NCBI GenBank assembly: GCA_015490195.1
Contig: WFYG01000019.1
Coordinates: 1 to 64,000, forward strand
Direction of reading: 5' to 3'
DNA length: 64,000 nucleotides
Source: Thermovibrio sp.
GTDB taxonomy: Bacteria > Aquificota > Aquificia > Desulfurobacteriales > Desulfurobacteriaceae
A model generated the notes under the pieces. It was not told the DNA's origin and ran no database searches. It was given only the letters and a program-made list of their open reading frames with translations. Positions 49,033-59,208 of this stretch are shown here, in pieces. A program made the position numbers and the translations under genes. Every line of letters begins with the position of its first letter. Position 1 is the stretch's first letter.

Positions 49033-50977
49033 GAAGCTTACCCTTTCTCTTCTGCTGCTAATAGGGATATTCATAGTCGGTTATTTCGGCGTCTCCGCCC
49101 TCTCCTCCTTCTCGGGGGAGTTCTACCTTAACAACCCGCTCTTTCACGTTCTCATGGCTCTAATACTCATAGTAATCACCGCTCTCTTTATCCTGTTTGT
49201 CAGAAACCTGGCCCTCTTCTTCTTTCCCCACTTCAAGACAAACCTAAGGGTAAAGATATTTACAGCCTTCCTCCTCCTCGTACTTGGCCCTGCTCTCTTC
49301 TCAATATTCCTGGCCTCTGGAGTAATAAACCAGGGACTTGATAGACTCCTGAGAATACAGGTAAAGAGGATCGTTGAAACCTCATACAATACAACAGAGG
49401 GGTTACTGAGATTCATAGAGTCAGATCTTAGAAGGAAGGCGAAACAACTCTCCTACAGAAAGGTTTATCCCTACACCCTGAAAGCCTACGGAATTGACGG
49501 CTTCTTCAGAAAAAGAGGAAAGAGAGTAGAAAAAGTGGGGGACTTCCCTCTTTCCAAGAAAGAGATAAGTCAACTAAAAAACCTGAAACACTACGCCTTC
49601 TTTGATAAAACCTCAGGTCAGATTGTCGTATGTAACCGGTTCAACGGCAATACCGTCTGCGTCTCTAAAAAACTTCCCGAAAAGCTAAAAGAAAAGGTTG
49701 TCCAGATAGAGGAACTCCACTCAAACTACCAGACGCTGGTAGCCTTCAAAACCCCGATAAAAGCAGTCTACACCTTTACCTTCGGAATAATGGGGGTTGC
49801 TGTTTTATTCGGGGCTCTCTGGTTCGCCCGCTACTTTGAGAAAAGAATATCAATCCCGATAGAAGCCCTCTACAAAGCCACAGAGAGAATCTCCTCAGGA
49901 GATCTTTCCGTCAGAATACCGGAAGAGGAAGCAACAGACGAACTCAAACACGTAATCCAGGCCTTCAACTCAATGGTATCCCAGCTTAAAATCCTCCAGA
50001 AAAACCTTGAAGAGAACAGAAAATACCTTGAAGACATACTAAACGCAATTTCACCGGCAATAATAACCTTTGACTTCACAGGAAGGATAATCTCCTGCAA
50101 CAAAGAGGCAAAAAAACTCCTGAAACTCTCAGAAGAGGCGAAAGGAAAGTCCATCTGGGAAGTCCTCTCAAAGTATCCGAACTTTAAAAAAGTCGTTGAA
50201 GAACTGATAAAAAACGACAAGAGCAGAGGAGAAGTAAGGGAAGAGATAAACGGAAGAGAGAAATTTCTAACAGTAGAAGTTATTACTTCACCGGAGGTTG
50301 GAGACAGAATCTTGATTGTAGAAGACGTTACAGAACTGGTCAGGGCAAAAAAATCAGAAGCCTGGAGAGAAGTTGCCCAGAGAATAGCCCACGAAGTCAA
50401 AAATCCGCTAACCCCAATAACCCTCAACGCAGAAAGAATAAAAAGACTCTTCTTAAAAGGAAGGCTCAACGAGGAAAACCTATCAAGAGCCGTAGACTCA
50501 ATACTAGAAGAGGTGGAAGTCATAAAACGGCTCATAAACGAGTTCCGAAAATTTGCCAGACTACCACTTCCAGAGAAAAGACTAACAGACCTCAACAGCC
50601 TTATAAAGAACACGCTTGAACCGTACGAGAACAAAATCAGAGTGAGATTTGAACTTGAAGAAATTCCAAAAGTCCCCATTGACAGGAGTCTGATAAGGGA
50701 AGTCCTCATAAACCTAATAGACAACAGCATCGCAGCAGGAGCAACAGAGGTTAAAGTCTCAACCACAGAAAAGGACGGCAGAGTATTCATTGTCTTTAGA
50801 GACAACGGACCGGGAGTACCGGAAGAGATAGCAGATAAACTCTTCTCTCCCTACGTCTCAACAAAAGAAGACGGCTGGGGATTGGGTCTCTCAATCGTTA
50901 AGAAGATCGTAGAAGACCACGGAGGAAAAATCTACACAGTAGACAGAAACACGTTTGTTATAGAACTCCCTCTTTAG
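49025..50977 (+). CDS. NtrY-like sensor histidine kinase (TM, HAMP, PAS, HisKA, HATPase)
   Basis: RIAHEVKNPLTPITLNAERIKR, LINLIDNSIAAGA, FRDNGPGVPEE, GWGLGLSIVKKIVEDHGG. Confidence 0.92.
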   Translation: MYRKLTLSLLLLIGIFIVGYFGVSALSSFSGEFYLNNPLFHVLMALILIVITALFILFVRNLALFFFPHFKTNLRVKIFTAFLLLVLGPALFSIFLASGVINQGLDRLLRIQVKRIVETSYNTTEGLLRFIESDLRRKAKQLSYRKVYPYTLKAYGIDGFFRKRGKRVEKVGDFPLSKKEISQLKNLKHYAFFDKTSGQIVVCNRFNGNTVCVSKKLPEKLKEKVVQIEELHSNYQTLVAFKTPIKAVYTFTFGIMGVAVLFGALWFARYFEKRISIPIEALYKATERISSGDLSVRIPEEEATDELKHVIQAFNSMVSQLKILQKNLEENRKYLEDILNAISPAIITFDFTGRIISCNKEAKKLLKLSEEAKGKSIWEVLSKYPNFKKVVEELIKNDKSRGEVREEINGREKFLTVEVITSPEVGDRILIVEDVTELVRAKKSEAWREVAQRIAHEVKNPLTPITLNAERIKRLFLKGRLNEENLSRAVDSILEEVEVIKRLINEFRKFARLPLPEKRLTDLNSLIKNTLEPYENKIRVRFELEEIPKVPIDRSLIREVLINLIDNSIAAGATEVKVSTTEKDGRVFIVFRDNGPGVPEEIADKLFSPYVSTKEDGWGLGLSIVKKIVEDHGGKIYTVDRNTFVIELPL

Positions 50978-52239
50978 GATGGATCTGCATCTTTATCTCT
51001 GGTAAATGAATCTACAAGAAACATGTTTATACCTAAAATAAAATAAAGTAAAATCTGAACTTCTGCATCTGTAAAATTATTTTCAAAAAATCCAGCTAAC
51101 AAAAATCCAGCATAACCTGCTATAAAAATAGAGGCCACTTCAGAATTAATCCGTAACAGATGAAAATTCCGTTTAAATATGTAACCCCAGAACAGAAGAA
51201 ATCCTAAAAGTCCAATAACTCCATACTTGGTTAGAAATTTAATATAAATATTATGTGCTTCCATTCCATGAACCCAGCTTTTCAACTTATCTGGAGGAAT
51301 ATTATTATATTTGCTCAAAAACCTACAACTATTGCTCAGTTCATGCCATCCAAACTTCTTATTCTTTTCACATACACCAAACAGTTTTTCTTCTCGTGAG
51401 TAATCGTAAAGAAAAGCCCTTAAGTGAGATTGCCAGATGAGCAGTCTTATAACGTTACTTGGATTACTTCGGATATTAACAATACTTGCCATCCTTGCAC
51501 TTAAAGAACTCGAAAAGCAAATAATAGAAACAATCAAAGCCAAAGAAACACCCGTAACAGCAAAAACTATTTTCAATCTTTTCCTCAGAAGAAGAATAAG
51601 TATTAAGAAAAAAAACAGAAATAGTCCCAACCAATATGATCTACTTTCTGTAAAAAGAATAGAAACTACTATTAAAGGAAGTAGTATAAGATATACCTTC
51701 TTTCTAGCAAAATAGAAATAAGAAAACAAAAGAAGAACCATAGAAAGATAAAGAACCCCTGCTGTCGTCAAAGGATGAGTCAAGAAACCCTTAGCTCTAT
51801 ACAGGTGCTGTGCCAATGTTAAAGTATGCAAATTAATATGTTTAATATTTTGTCCTGTTAACGCCTCAAAAAAAACAGAAAAACAGAGCAGAAAAACAGC
51901 CAAAGTAAAGATATTTATCACTCTTTTTAACAATATTCTGTTTTTAGATACCATATAGGAAACATAATAAACAATCAAGTGCTGATTAATATCGGAGAAC
52001 TTCAGAATATTTTTCGTTCCATTTAAAAGACAACTCATTAATTCCGGAATAAGTACATAAAGAAAAAATTTACCTTTAGATAAAACTCTTAAAAAATCCT
52101 TCCAGTGTAGTATGCTAATAAAAAATGCCAAAATACCAATTCCTATACCTACATTGTCAAGTGCTATTGAAAGAGGCATAGAAAAAGCCAAAATATAAGC
52201 AGAAACTAAGAAAAACTTATAAACGATATCTTTTTGCAC
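50974..52239 (-). CDS. O-antigen ligase (WaaL-like) membrane protein
   Basis: Polytopic; ESRSYWLGLFLFFFLIL, HNIYIKFLTKYGVIGLLGF. Confidence 0.78.
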   Translation of the reverse strand: MQKDIVYKFFLVSAYILAFSMPLSIALDNVGIGIGILAFFISILHWKDFLRVLSKGKFFLYVLIPELMSCLLNGTKNILKFSDINQHLIVYYVSYMVSKNRILLKRVINIFTLAVFLLCFSVFFEALTGQNIKHINLHTLTLAQHLYRAKGFLTHPLTTAGVLYLSMVLLLFSYFYFARKKVYLILLPLIVVSILFTESRSYWLGLFLFFFLILILLLRKRLKIVFAVTGVSLALIVSIICFSSSLSARMASIVNIRSNPSNVIRLLIWQSHLRAFLYDYSREEKLFGVCEKNKKFGWHELSNSCRFLSKYNNIPPDKLKSWVHGMEAHNIYIKFLTKYGVIGLLGFLLFWGYIFKRNFHLLRINSEVASIFIAGYAGFLLAGFFENNFTDAEVQILLYFILGINMFLVDSFTRDKDADPS

Positions 52240-52299
52240 AGTACCTCCTTATATAGTATAATGCGAAAAACTAAAAATGTAAGGGAGAAAGAAATAAAA

Positions 52300-53460
52300 A
52301 TGCCTTTTAAAAAAATAATAGATAGCTTAAGCAACAGATACATATATTCCATAATTACTCACATGTTGTTTACAATTGTATCCTTACTAAGGAGTAATGT
52401 GGAATTTTACAAATATTTTTTAATCATGTCAACAGTGACATTTTCCAGTCTAAACATGCTGGTATTTAATCTTAAGATGATTAATCCAACTTCTTTAGAA
52501 AACATTCTCCTCTTTAGCTTCCCTTTCTATACATTGTTTAACATTATTTTCAGTATACTATTTTTAGGGAAATATATAAGATTTCCAGAGTTTATTTATT
52601 CCTATCAGTTTTTTATCTTGATACTATTGTTTATCTTAAGGTACGGCGAGTTCTGTCTAGAAATGATATACCAGAAAAACTCTATCTCTTTAAGTAAAAA
52701 TCACGGAAATTTCAAAAGACTATTAACTATGTTGATCATATCTTCCCTTATCTTATCTCCTTTACTTTTCTCCATAAAGAGCCTACCGTTATTCTTAATA
52801 ATAGAAACTTCTCTTCTATATACCGTAGTTTACATAACTATAAAGAATGAAAAAGATGCGAAAACTGAACACAGTAGAATAATCAAAAGTGAGATTAATC
52901 TCTTTAAAAAATTATTAACAGTATACTCTAATAATGTTATGCAAAGAGTATTTCAAAGCATAGCCAGAAGTTATATAGCTCTTCTAACAAGTCTTAACTT
53001 CTTCTTCTTCTTCAACATAATCTTATATCTAATGCTACCAGTATCACTCATTACAAACTTCGTGAGATACAAAGCGCTAACCCTTCCTAAAGATAAGATA
53101 GTAAAACTATCTTTCCAGCTCATCTTCTTTTATATAGCTTACGATATAATAGCCAATGTTCTAGTATACTTCTACTTTAAAGGGAAGATTGATGTGTTCA
53201 ACTTAACTATTTCACCCGTATATATTTTTACCCTTATTTTAATATCAATTATATGGCTTTACGAACAAACAATAATGACGCTAAAATTGATCAGAAAGCT
53301 ATTCAAAACAAAAATACTTCTTCTACTACTATTTACAGCTATGCTGGTTCTATCTGCTCCTATAAAAGTGTCTCCATTTCTAAAGCTAACGATTTGCCAA
53401 TTCATTTATTCCATAGGTCTGTTCTGTACAACCTTTATGTTTCTGAGAAAGTCTCAGTAA
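52300..53460 (+). CDS. polytopic membrane protein, possible polysaccharide flippase
   Basis: Hydrophobic ORF on the strand opposite the polysaccharide operon; start uncertain (ORF track 52234, alternatives 52261/52300). Confidence 0.55.
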   Translation: MPFKKIIDSLSNRYIYSIITHMLFTIVSLLRSNVEFYKYFLIMSTVTFSSLNMLVFNLKMINPTSLENILLFSFPFYTLFNIIFSILFLGKYIRFPEFIYSYQFFILILLFILRYGEFCLEMIYQKNSISLSKNHGNFKRLLTMLIISSLILSPLLFSIKSLPLFLIIETSLLYTVVYITIKNEKDAKTEHSRIIKSEINLFKKLLTVYSNNVMQRVFQSIARSYIALLTSLNFFFFFNIILYLMLPVSLITNFVRYKALTLPKDKIVKLSFQLIFFYIAYDIIANVLVYFYFKGKIDVFNLTISPVYIFTLILISIIWLYEQTIMTLKLIRKLFKTKILLLLLFTAMLVLSAPIKVSPFLKLTICQFIYSIGLFCTTFMFLRKSQ

Positions 53461-54579
53461 CTTATATATTAAAATCATAGAAACTAAATTGTATGGGGAA
53501 TGATATGAAGCAATCATAAAAGACAGGACAGATACAATAATAACATTGTAAATACACAACCTTAGAAAACTAACCTTTGGAAGATTTCGCATAATAAACC
53601 ACAGCAGGAGTCCCAAATATACTAAGAGTCCTATATGCCCGTAAATAAATATGATGCTAAAACCTGACGGTGACTCCTCACCCAGAAGTTTCTCAATATG
53701 AGCATGAATACTTGGATCTGTTTCTATCGTATAAATAGGAGAAGTCAGAAAAGATTCTAATCTATTATACTCTGGATTATTCTTTGCTAAACTAAAAAAT
53801 AAAAGTACCCCAACAACACTAAAGAGAAATATCAAAAAAATATATACTCTATATCTTCTTACCATATCACTTACGCCAATTAAAACCAAGTAAACATAAT
53901 CAAAAATAAAAAGAATAACCATTCTAACCGCTTTAATCAACAGAAAATAAAAAGAATTAAAAAGAACTAGCATCACTAAATATAGTCTACGATATCCAGC
54001 TTTTCCATAGCGGGTAAGAAAAAATAATAAAAAGTATAAATTTAGTAACAATAACAAAACATTAATATTTGTACCTGGTTCTGTATTTAGTCCTCTAACA
54101 AACTTTCCCATCTCATAGGTTGTCATAAGATATGCGAGAATATCTCCTCTCTGTTGCCCAAAATTTATAAATGGGAACCAAGGAGGAATAGGAAAAGCAA
54201 GATTCAATAAAGAGAAAAAAGTATGAATCAGCAACAGCAGTAAAATAGTATTCTTAACAAGTACAAAATCTCTTTCTTGAAATCTATAAGATATAACATA
54301 CGCAGTAACAATTATAATTGATATATCTTTCAAAAAATCTTTAACATCTCCTATAAAAATAGAATAACAGGCATCTATAACAACCGGAAAAGCCAAAATA
54401 TAAAACTCCTTAGTTTTAAAAAGAACTATCCATTTTTGAGGAAAGAAGAAAGCCAAAACAGCAATTAACAAGTAGAAATAAGTTAATTCCCCTTTATTTG
54501 TCAATGCATTATGTAAACCAAAATTGAAATAAGGAATATACGTAAAAAACAAAAAGAGGAATAACAAAATCCTCTTCAT
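53386..54579 (-). CDS. polytopic membrane protein, Wzy-like polysaccharide polymerase candidate
   Basis: Multiple TM segments; RGLNTEPGTNINVLLLLLNL, GFSIIFIYGHIGLLVYLGLL. Confidence 0.6.
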   Translation of the reverse strand: MKRILLFLFLFFTYIPYFNFGLHNALTNKGELTYFYLLIAVLAFFFPQKWIVLFKTKEFYILAFPVVIDACYSIFIGDVKDFLKDISIIIVTAYVISYRFQERDFVLVKNTILLLLLIHTFFSLLNLAFPIPPWFPFINFGQQRGDILAYLMTTYEMGKFVRGLNTEPGTNINVLLLLLNLYFLLFFLTRYGKAGYRRLYLVMLVLFNSFYFLLIKAVRMVILFIFDYVYLVLIGVSDMVRRYRVYIFLIFLFSVVGVLLFFSLAKNNPEYNRLESFLTSPIYTIETDPSIHAHIEKLLGEESPSGFSIIFIYGHIGLLVYLGLLLWFIMRNLPKVSFLRLCIYNVIIVSVLSFMIASYHSPYNLVSMILIYKLLRLSQKHKGCTEQTYGINELANR

Positions 54580-55619
54580 TCTAAACCCAGTAGAGATAAG
54601 AGATTATAAACAAAAGAAAATCTTTTCACTACCTCACTGAAAGCTGCTGCGTGCTTTTCCCTATCTGGTTCTAGCTCCAAATACTTTGCGATTTTATCAA
54701 CAGTATTCTCTAAATGCCATGAAATTATACGGAAATTTTCCAGCTTCTCTTCCGATATGTAATCCGCAATTCCACAGTATTTACTCGCAAAAACAAACAT
54801 TCCTGATGCTAAACCCTCAGCCACAACAAGTCCGAAAGTCTCTATTAAGGAGGGAACAATCAAAATCTTTGACTTAAGCATAATCTGTTTCACAACCTGA
54901 TTAGGTAAATAAGGATAAATTTTTATACTTGATTTCAGAGAACTAACTTTTTCATGAACATATTCTCTTAACGGTCCATCCCCTATTAAACAGATATTCA
55001 ATCTGAAACCATATCGCTTTTCTAGAAGTTCTATCACATCTAAGAAGTAAATTATATTCTTCACTCTATTGAATTTACCCACAAATAACAAATCATAGCA
55101 ACAATTGTTATTCTTTAATGAGGGAAATGCTTCTATAAAGGATTTAAAAAATAAAGGTATAGGAATAGAAGACATGCTAAACATTCTTTCATAAAAAGCT
55201 TTGGTTATAAAGCTATTAGAAATTACCCAATCGCTACGTTTAGAGGCGGAAATAATTGTTAGATAAGAAAGTAACGCCTTAATTGGATCTGAAAGTTTAT
55301 TTTTAAAACTCCAATTAAAAATAAAAGGCCTAAAACCATGTAAAATTTGAATGTGATATATCTTCTCCTTTTTTAAGAAGGAAGGTATAACTCCATGATA
55401 CAAAGATGACAGAACAAAAATTTTTTCATATTTTTTTTTCAAAACTGGAATCGCCCACTTATTAATACTCTTTACCTCTAAGTTATTGATATCCTTACTC
55501 AAATTAGCCGTAGTATATATATCCACATCAGCTGCTAGTAAATCTTTTATCAAATAGTAATTAAAAGTTTCCACGCCTCCTCTACTACCAACTGGACCAT
55601 TAACTACGAAAGCTATCAT
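54576..55619 (-). CDS. GT4-family glycosyltransferase
   Basis: NGPVGSRGGVETFNYYL, LLFVGKFNRVKNIIYFLDVIELL, IVPSLIETFGLVVAEGLASG. Confidence 0.88.
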   Translation of the reverse strand: MIAFVVNGPVGSRGGVETFNYYLIKDLLAADVDIYTTANLSKDINNLEVKSINKWAIPVLKKKYEKIFVLSSLYHGVIPSFLKKEKIYHIQILHGFRPFIFNWSFKNKLSDPIKALLSYLTIISASKRSDWVISNSFITKAFYERMFSMSSIPIPLFFKSFIEAFPSLKNNNCCYDLLFVGKFNRVKNIIYFLDVIELLEKRYGFRLNICLIGDGPLREYVHEKVSSLKSSIKIYPYLPNQVVKQIMLKSKILIVPSLIETFGLVVAEGLASGMFVFASKYCGIADYISEEKLENFRIISWHLENTVDKIAKYLELEPDREKHAAAFSEVVKRFSFVYNLLSLLGLE

Positions 55620-56540
55620 TCAGTCTATAACTCCCAGCTTTTTCTTGGTCTGCTTTTCTTTTGCAGCAAGAAGATAATTTATAGGGCTCCCAAACAAAGA
55701 AATAGAAACCTTCTCTAAAGCAGACAACTTTTCCTTCCATTTATCATCATATCTAAAGGTAAGAAACTCTTTTTTAAATCTTGATGGATTACCAGAAATA
55801 ATATGAAGGCTGTTCTCGGTACGTATCTTTTTAGGAATTGAAAGCTCACCCAGAAATGATTCAAGAAGATTCTTGTTTGAAAAATCCGCGTATTTTAAAA
55901 AGTATACATTCTTAAAATATTTAATAAATAAAAAAGATTCTATATTTCTTAATGCCCAGTAAGAAAAACCTAAAGGTTTAGGTAATCTCCTCATAAATTC
56001 TGGAGACTCCTTCACCTCAGGATTTTTTTCAAACCTCTTCTTCTTTTTAGACATTGAATAAACAACACCCTGAGGTTCTCGTGTAACATGAACATAGTAT
56101 ACTTCAAAAGGGGAATCCTTATAAATAAGATAAGCAAAAATTGGAACTTTTGAAGAATCAACTATAAACTCAGCGCCAGTCTGTTCAAAGACTTTATTTA
56201 AAATAAACCAATAAGCTTCTCTCAATTTATTTAGTTTCTCTTTATCGGGAGAAAAACCTAGAAGAATCCTTAAATAGGAGGCTGGCAACTCAAATTGTTT
56301 TCTTATTTCTAGAATTTCTCTGGGGTTAAATTTCTCCAAGAACTGTTTAGCTATAGGAGACCAAAAAGAACAGTCAAAAAACTTTTGGCCGCAACTGCAA
56401 TATTCATTCCATAAAAATGAACGCTGCATTATATGTCTTAGTTCTCCTACACTTATAACTCCCTCATGACTCCCTAAAAAGGCATCAAAAAAGGTAGTTC
56501 CACTGCGAGAAGATCCTGCCAGATAAATTATCTTTTTCAT
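55620..56540 (-). CDS. PAPS-dependent sulfotransferase-family protein
   Basis: IIYLAGSSRSGTTFFDAFLGSH (5'-PSB loop), VDSSKVPIFAYLI, VTREPQGVVYSMSKKKKR. Confidence 0.85.
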   Translation of the reverse strand: MKKIIYLAGSSRSGTTFFDAFLGSHEGVISVGELRHIMQRSFLWNEYCSCGQKFFDCSFWSPIAKQFLEKFNPREILEIRKQFELPASYLRILLGFSPDKEKLNKLREAYWFILNKVFEQTGAEFIVDSSKVPIFAYLIYKDSPFEVYYVHVTREPQGVVYSMSKKKKRFEKNPEVKESPEFMRRLPKPLGFSYWALRNIESFLFIKYFKNVYFLKYADFSNKNLLESFLGELSIPKKIRTENSLHIISGNPSRFKKEFLTFRYDDKWKEKLSALEKVSISLFGSPINYLLAAKEKQTKKKLGVID

Positions 56541-57451
56541 CTACCCTGTCTCCTCAAAACTATAAGGATAGTTTTGAATATGGTTTTTATTTCTTGTCTA
56601 ATAGACCAGTTTTTTATATAAAATAAGTCATACATTAGCTTTTGCTTCGCATCTTCTAGAGTAGCCCCATAAGGATACATAACTTGAGCCCATCCTGTTA
56701 TACCGGGTTTTATAAGATGCCTTTTGGAATAGTACGGAATTTTTTTCTCAAATTGAGAAACCCAATATTTTCTTTCCGGTCTCGGCCCAATGACATGCAT
56801 CTCTCCTCTAATAACATTCCATATTTGCGGTATCTCATCTATCCTAAGCTTTCGCATGGTTTCCCCCCACTTAAATACACGGGGGTCATTCTCAGAAGCG
56901 AATTTCGGACCATCCTTCTCGGCATCTGGAACCATGCTGCGTAGTTTATAACAAACGAATTCCTCTCCATTTAGTCCCACTCTCTTTTGCTTGAAAAGTA
57001 TAGGACCCTCTGGAGATTCTTTTTTTATCCTGTATGCACTATAGATAAGAATAGGTACGCTTAAAATGGAAAGAGGAATTACTATCAAAAAATCCATAAT
57101 CCTTTTTATTAAGTATTGAAGAGATGTATATCCTTCCAATGCCTCCAGCTCTGGAATTTTTTCCTTGAAATCCTCAGGAATATAACACTTAGAAAGGAAC
57201 TTCTCCAGAAATTCATTTATGTACAAAATATTTACTCTATTTTTATAGATGTCCTCATGCTCTCTCAGTTTTAATAATATATCCTCTTCTTTAGAAGTAT
57301 TTAGAACTAAAATCTTCTTACCCGGAGTGGCTAATTCCTTGAAAAGTTCTTCTTTATCTTCAGATAGGAATTTAACACGATATTTACTTAGTAACTTCTT
57401 ATCATGCTGTGAAAATTTATACTTACTCCCCCAGACTACTATTTTTTCCAT
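56537..57451 (-). CDS. undecaprenyl-phosphate sugar phosphotransferase (WbaP/WcaJ-type)
   Basis: KRIMDFLIVIPLSILSVPIL, ILFKQKRVGLNGEEFVCYKLRSM, RKLRIDEIPQIWNVIRGEMHVIGPRPE, KPGITGWAQV. Confidence 0.93.
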   Translation of the reverse strand: MEKIVVWGSKYKFSQHDKKLLSKYRVKFLSEDKEELFKELATPGKKILVLNTSKEEDILLKLREHEDIYKNRVNILYINEFLEKFLSKCYIPEDFKEKIPELEALEGYTSLQYLIKRIMDFLIVIPLSILSVPILIYSAYRIKKESPEGPILFKQKRVGLNGEEFVCYKLRSMVPDAEKDGPKFASENDPRVFKWGETMRKLRIDEIPQIWNVIRGEMHVIGPRPERKYWVSQFEKKIPYYSKRHLIKPGITGWAQVMYPYGATLEDAKQKLMYDLFYIKNWSIRQEIKTIFKTILIVLRRQGR

Positions 57452-58599
57452 CTCCCCACTTCTCTTATTAAGATATCAGCAACCTCTGGTCTTGAAAATT
57501 CTTTAGGAGGACGTTTCCCTTCTTTGAGCATAGTTCTAACTTTTGTTCCGCTCAGGTGAATATGGAACTCTTTAGGATGAGGACAGGTTTTTGATGTTGC
57601 CATGTTCTCACATTTTGTACAGTAGAAAGCGTGCTCAAACTTTAAAGGCATAATTTCCAGTTCATCTATGAACTGATCCACAAATTCCTGTGCCTCGTAG
57701 GTACCGTAGTAGTCTCCTACGCCTGCGTGGTCTCTACCTATTATCATATGGGTACATCCGTAGTTTTTACGCATTATCATGTGGTGAACTGCTTCACGGG
57801 GACCAGCGTAGTGCATAGGGGCAGGTAGAACACTAAGGTAAACTCTGTTTTTGTTGAAGTAGTTGTTAATCAGAACTTCGTAGCATTTCATCCTTACAGG
57901 AGCAGGAATATCGTCTTTTTTGGTTTCTCCAACGAGGGGGTGTATGAGAGCTCCATCCATAGTTTCAAGGGCACACTTGATTATGTACTCATGGGCTCTG
58001 TGTATTGGATTCCTCGTCTGGAAAGCTACAATTCTCTTCCATCCCTTTTCTTCAATAACTTTTCTGACCTGATAAGGATCCTGATAGTAGTGTTCAGGAA
58101 TTCCTTCACGAACGGGACGGTTGATTAAACGGAGGAGCTCCCCTCCAATAAAGTGATTTCCAGCATTTTTAACAAAGGCTACTCCTGGGTGGTTCTCATC
58201 GGTTGTTTTAAATACATGCTCGCAGTAAAAGTCAAGATCTAAGGTGTACTTATCTTCTACAATCACAATAGCTATAGGCCTGTTGTTTTTATCATAAATT
58301 GTAACCTCATCTCCCAGTTTAAGACTTTTCCAGAACTCTTCATCTACAGGAAGAACTATAGGTATTGACCAGAGTAAGCCGTTAGGAAGGTGGACGTCTC
58401 TGATAACGGACTCAGCCTCTTCTCTCGTCATAAAACCTTTTAAAGGAGAATACCCTCCTATTGCTATCATTTCACAGTGTCCAACATATCTATCACCGAC
58501 AACTATTCTGGGAAGGGTCTCAGCTTTTTTAAGAAGTTCTTTTCTTTCCTCTTCAGAAGCGACTCTGTAAACCAGTTTACCGCCGTGAGGTTTTACCAT
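57439..58599 (-). CDS. sat: sulfate adenylyltransferase (ATP sulfurylase)
   Basis: MIAIGGYSPLKGFMTREEAE, AFQTRNPIHRAHEYIIK, PLVGETKKDDIPAPVRM, GCTHMIIGRDHAGVGDYYG. Confidence 0.95.
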   Translation of the reverse strand: MVKPHGGKLVYRVASEEERKELLKKAETLPRIVVGDRYVGHCEMIAIGGYSPLKGFMTREEAESVIRDVHLPNGLLWSIPIVLPVDEEFWKSLKLGDEVTIYDKNNRPIAIVIVEDKYTLDLDFYCEHVFKTTDENHPGVAFVKNAGNHFIGGELLRLINRPVREGIPEHYYQDPYQVRKVIEEKGWKRIVAFQTRNPIHRAHEYIIKCALETMDGALIHPLVGETKKDDIPAPVRMKCYEVLINNYFNKNRVYLSVLPAPMHYAGPREAVHHMIMRKNYGCTHMIIGRDHAGVGDYYGTYEAQEFVDQFIDELEIMPLKFEHAFYCTKCENMATSKTCPHPKEFHIHLSGTKVRTMLKEGKRPPKEFSRPEVADILIREVGRWKK

Positions 58600-59208
58600 T
58601 TAATCAACCTCCAGTAATTTTCTCTCTTTGAGGTAGTCAAGAATTTTCTTCGCACATTCGTCAATACTCATCTTATCTGTTTCTACAACTATTTCGGGAT
58701 TTTCCGGCTCTTCGTAAGGGTCATCTATACCGGTAAAGTTTCTGATTATTCCCTGTCTGGCTTTCTTATACAGCCCCTTGGGATCCCTCTGCTCACAAAC
58801 TTCCAGAGGACATTTGACGTAAATCTCTATAAAGTCCCCTTCCGGAACAAGACTCCTAACAAATTCTCTGTCTCTTTTATAAGGTGAAATAAAAGCGGAA
58901 AGAACAACAACTCCCGCGTCTACAAAGAGCTTTGCTACTTCACCTATCCGTCTAATATTTTCCCTTCTATCTTCTTCAGAGAAACCTAAGTCTTTATTTA
59001 AACCAGTCCTGATATTATCACCATCCAGAATGTAAGTGTGAATACCCTGTTGATAGAGGAGCTCCTCTACTCTATGAGAAAGGGTTGATTTACCCGAACC
59101 GGACAAACCGGTAAACCAAAGGATAAAAGATTTGTGACCTTTTAATCTTTCTCTATCTTTTCGCGTAATACGACCTCTAAATGGAATTATAAATTTTTGC
59201 TGATTCAT
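58600..59208 (-). CDS. cysC: adenylylsulfate kinase
   Basis: [57 protein letters not shown]; start at MNQQK with ATGA overlap. Confidence 0.95.
   Translation of the reverse strand: MNQQKFIIPFRGRITRKDRERLKGHKSFILWFTGLSGSGKSTLSHRVEELLYQQGIHTYILDGDNIRTGLNKDLGFSEEDRRENIRRIGEVAKLFVDAGVVVLSAFISPYKRDREFVRSLVPEGDFIEIYVKCPLEVCEQRDPKGLYKKARQGIIRNFTGIDDPYEEPENPEIVVETDKMSIDECAKKILDYLKERKLLEVD

Noticed and set aside
49870-50805. 311-aa minus-strand ORF
   Set aside because: Ser-rich shadow of the NtrY-like kinase, whose motifs are clear on the plus strand.
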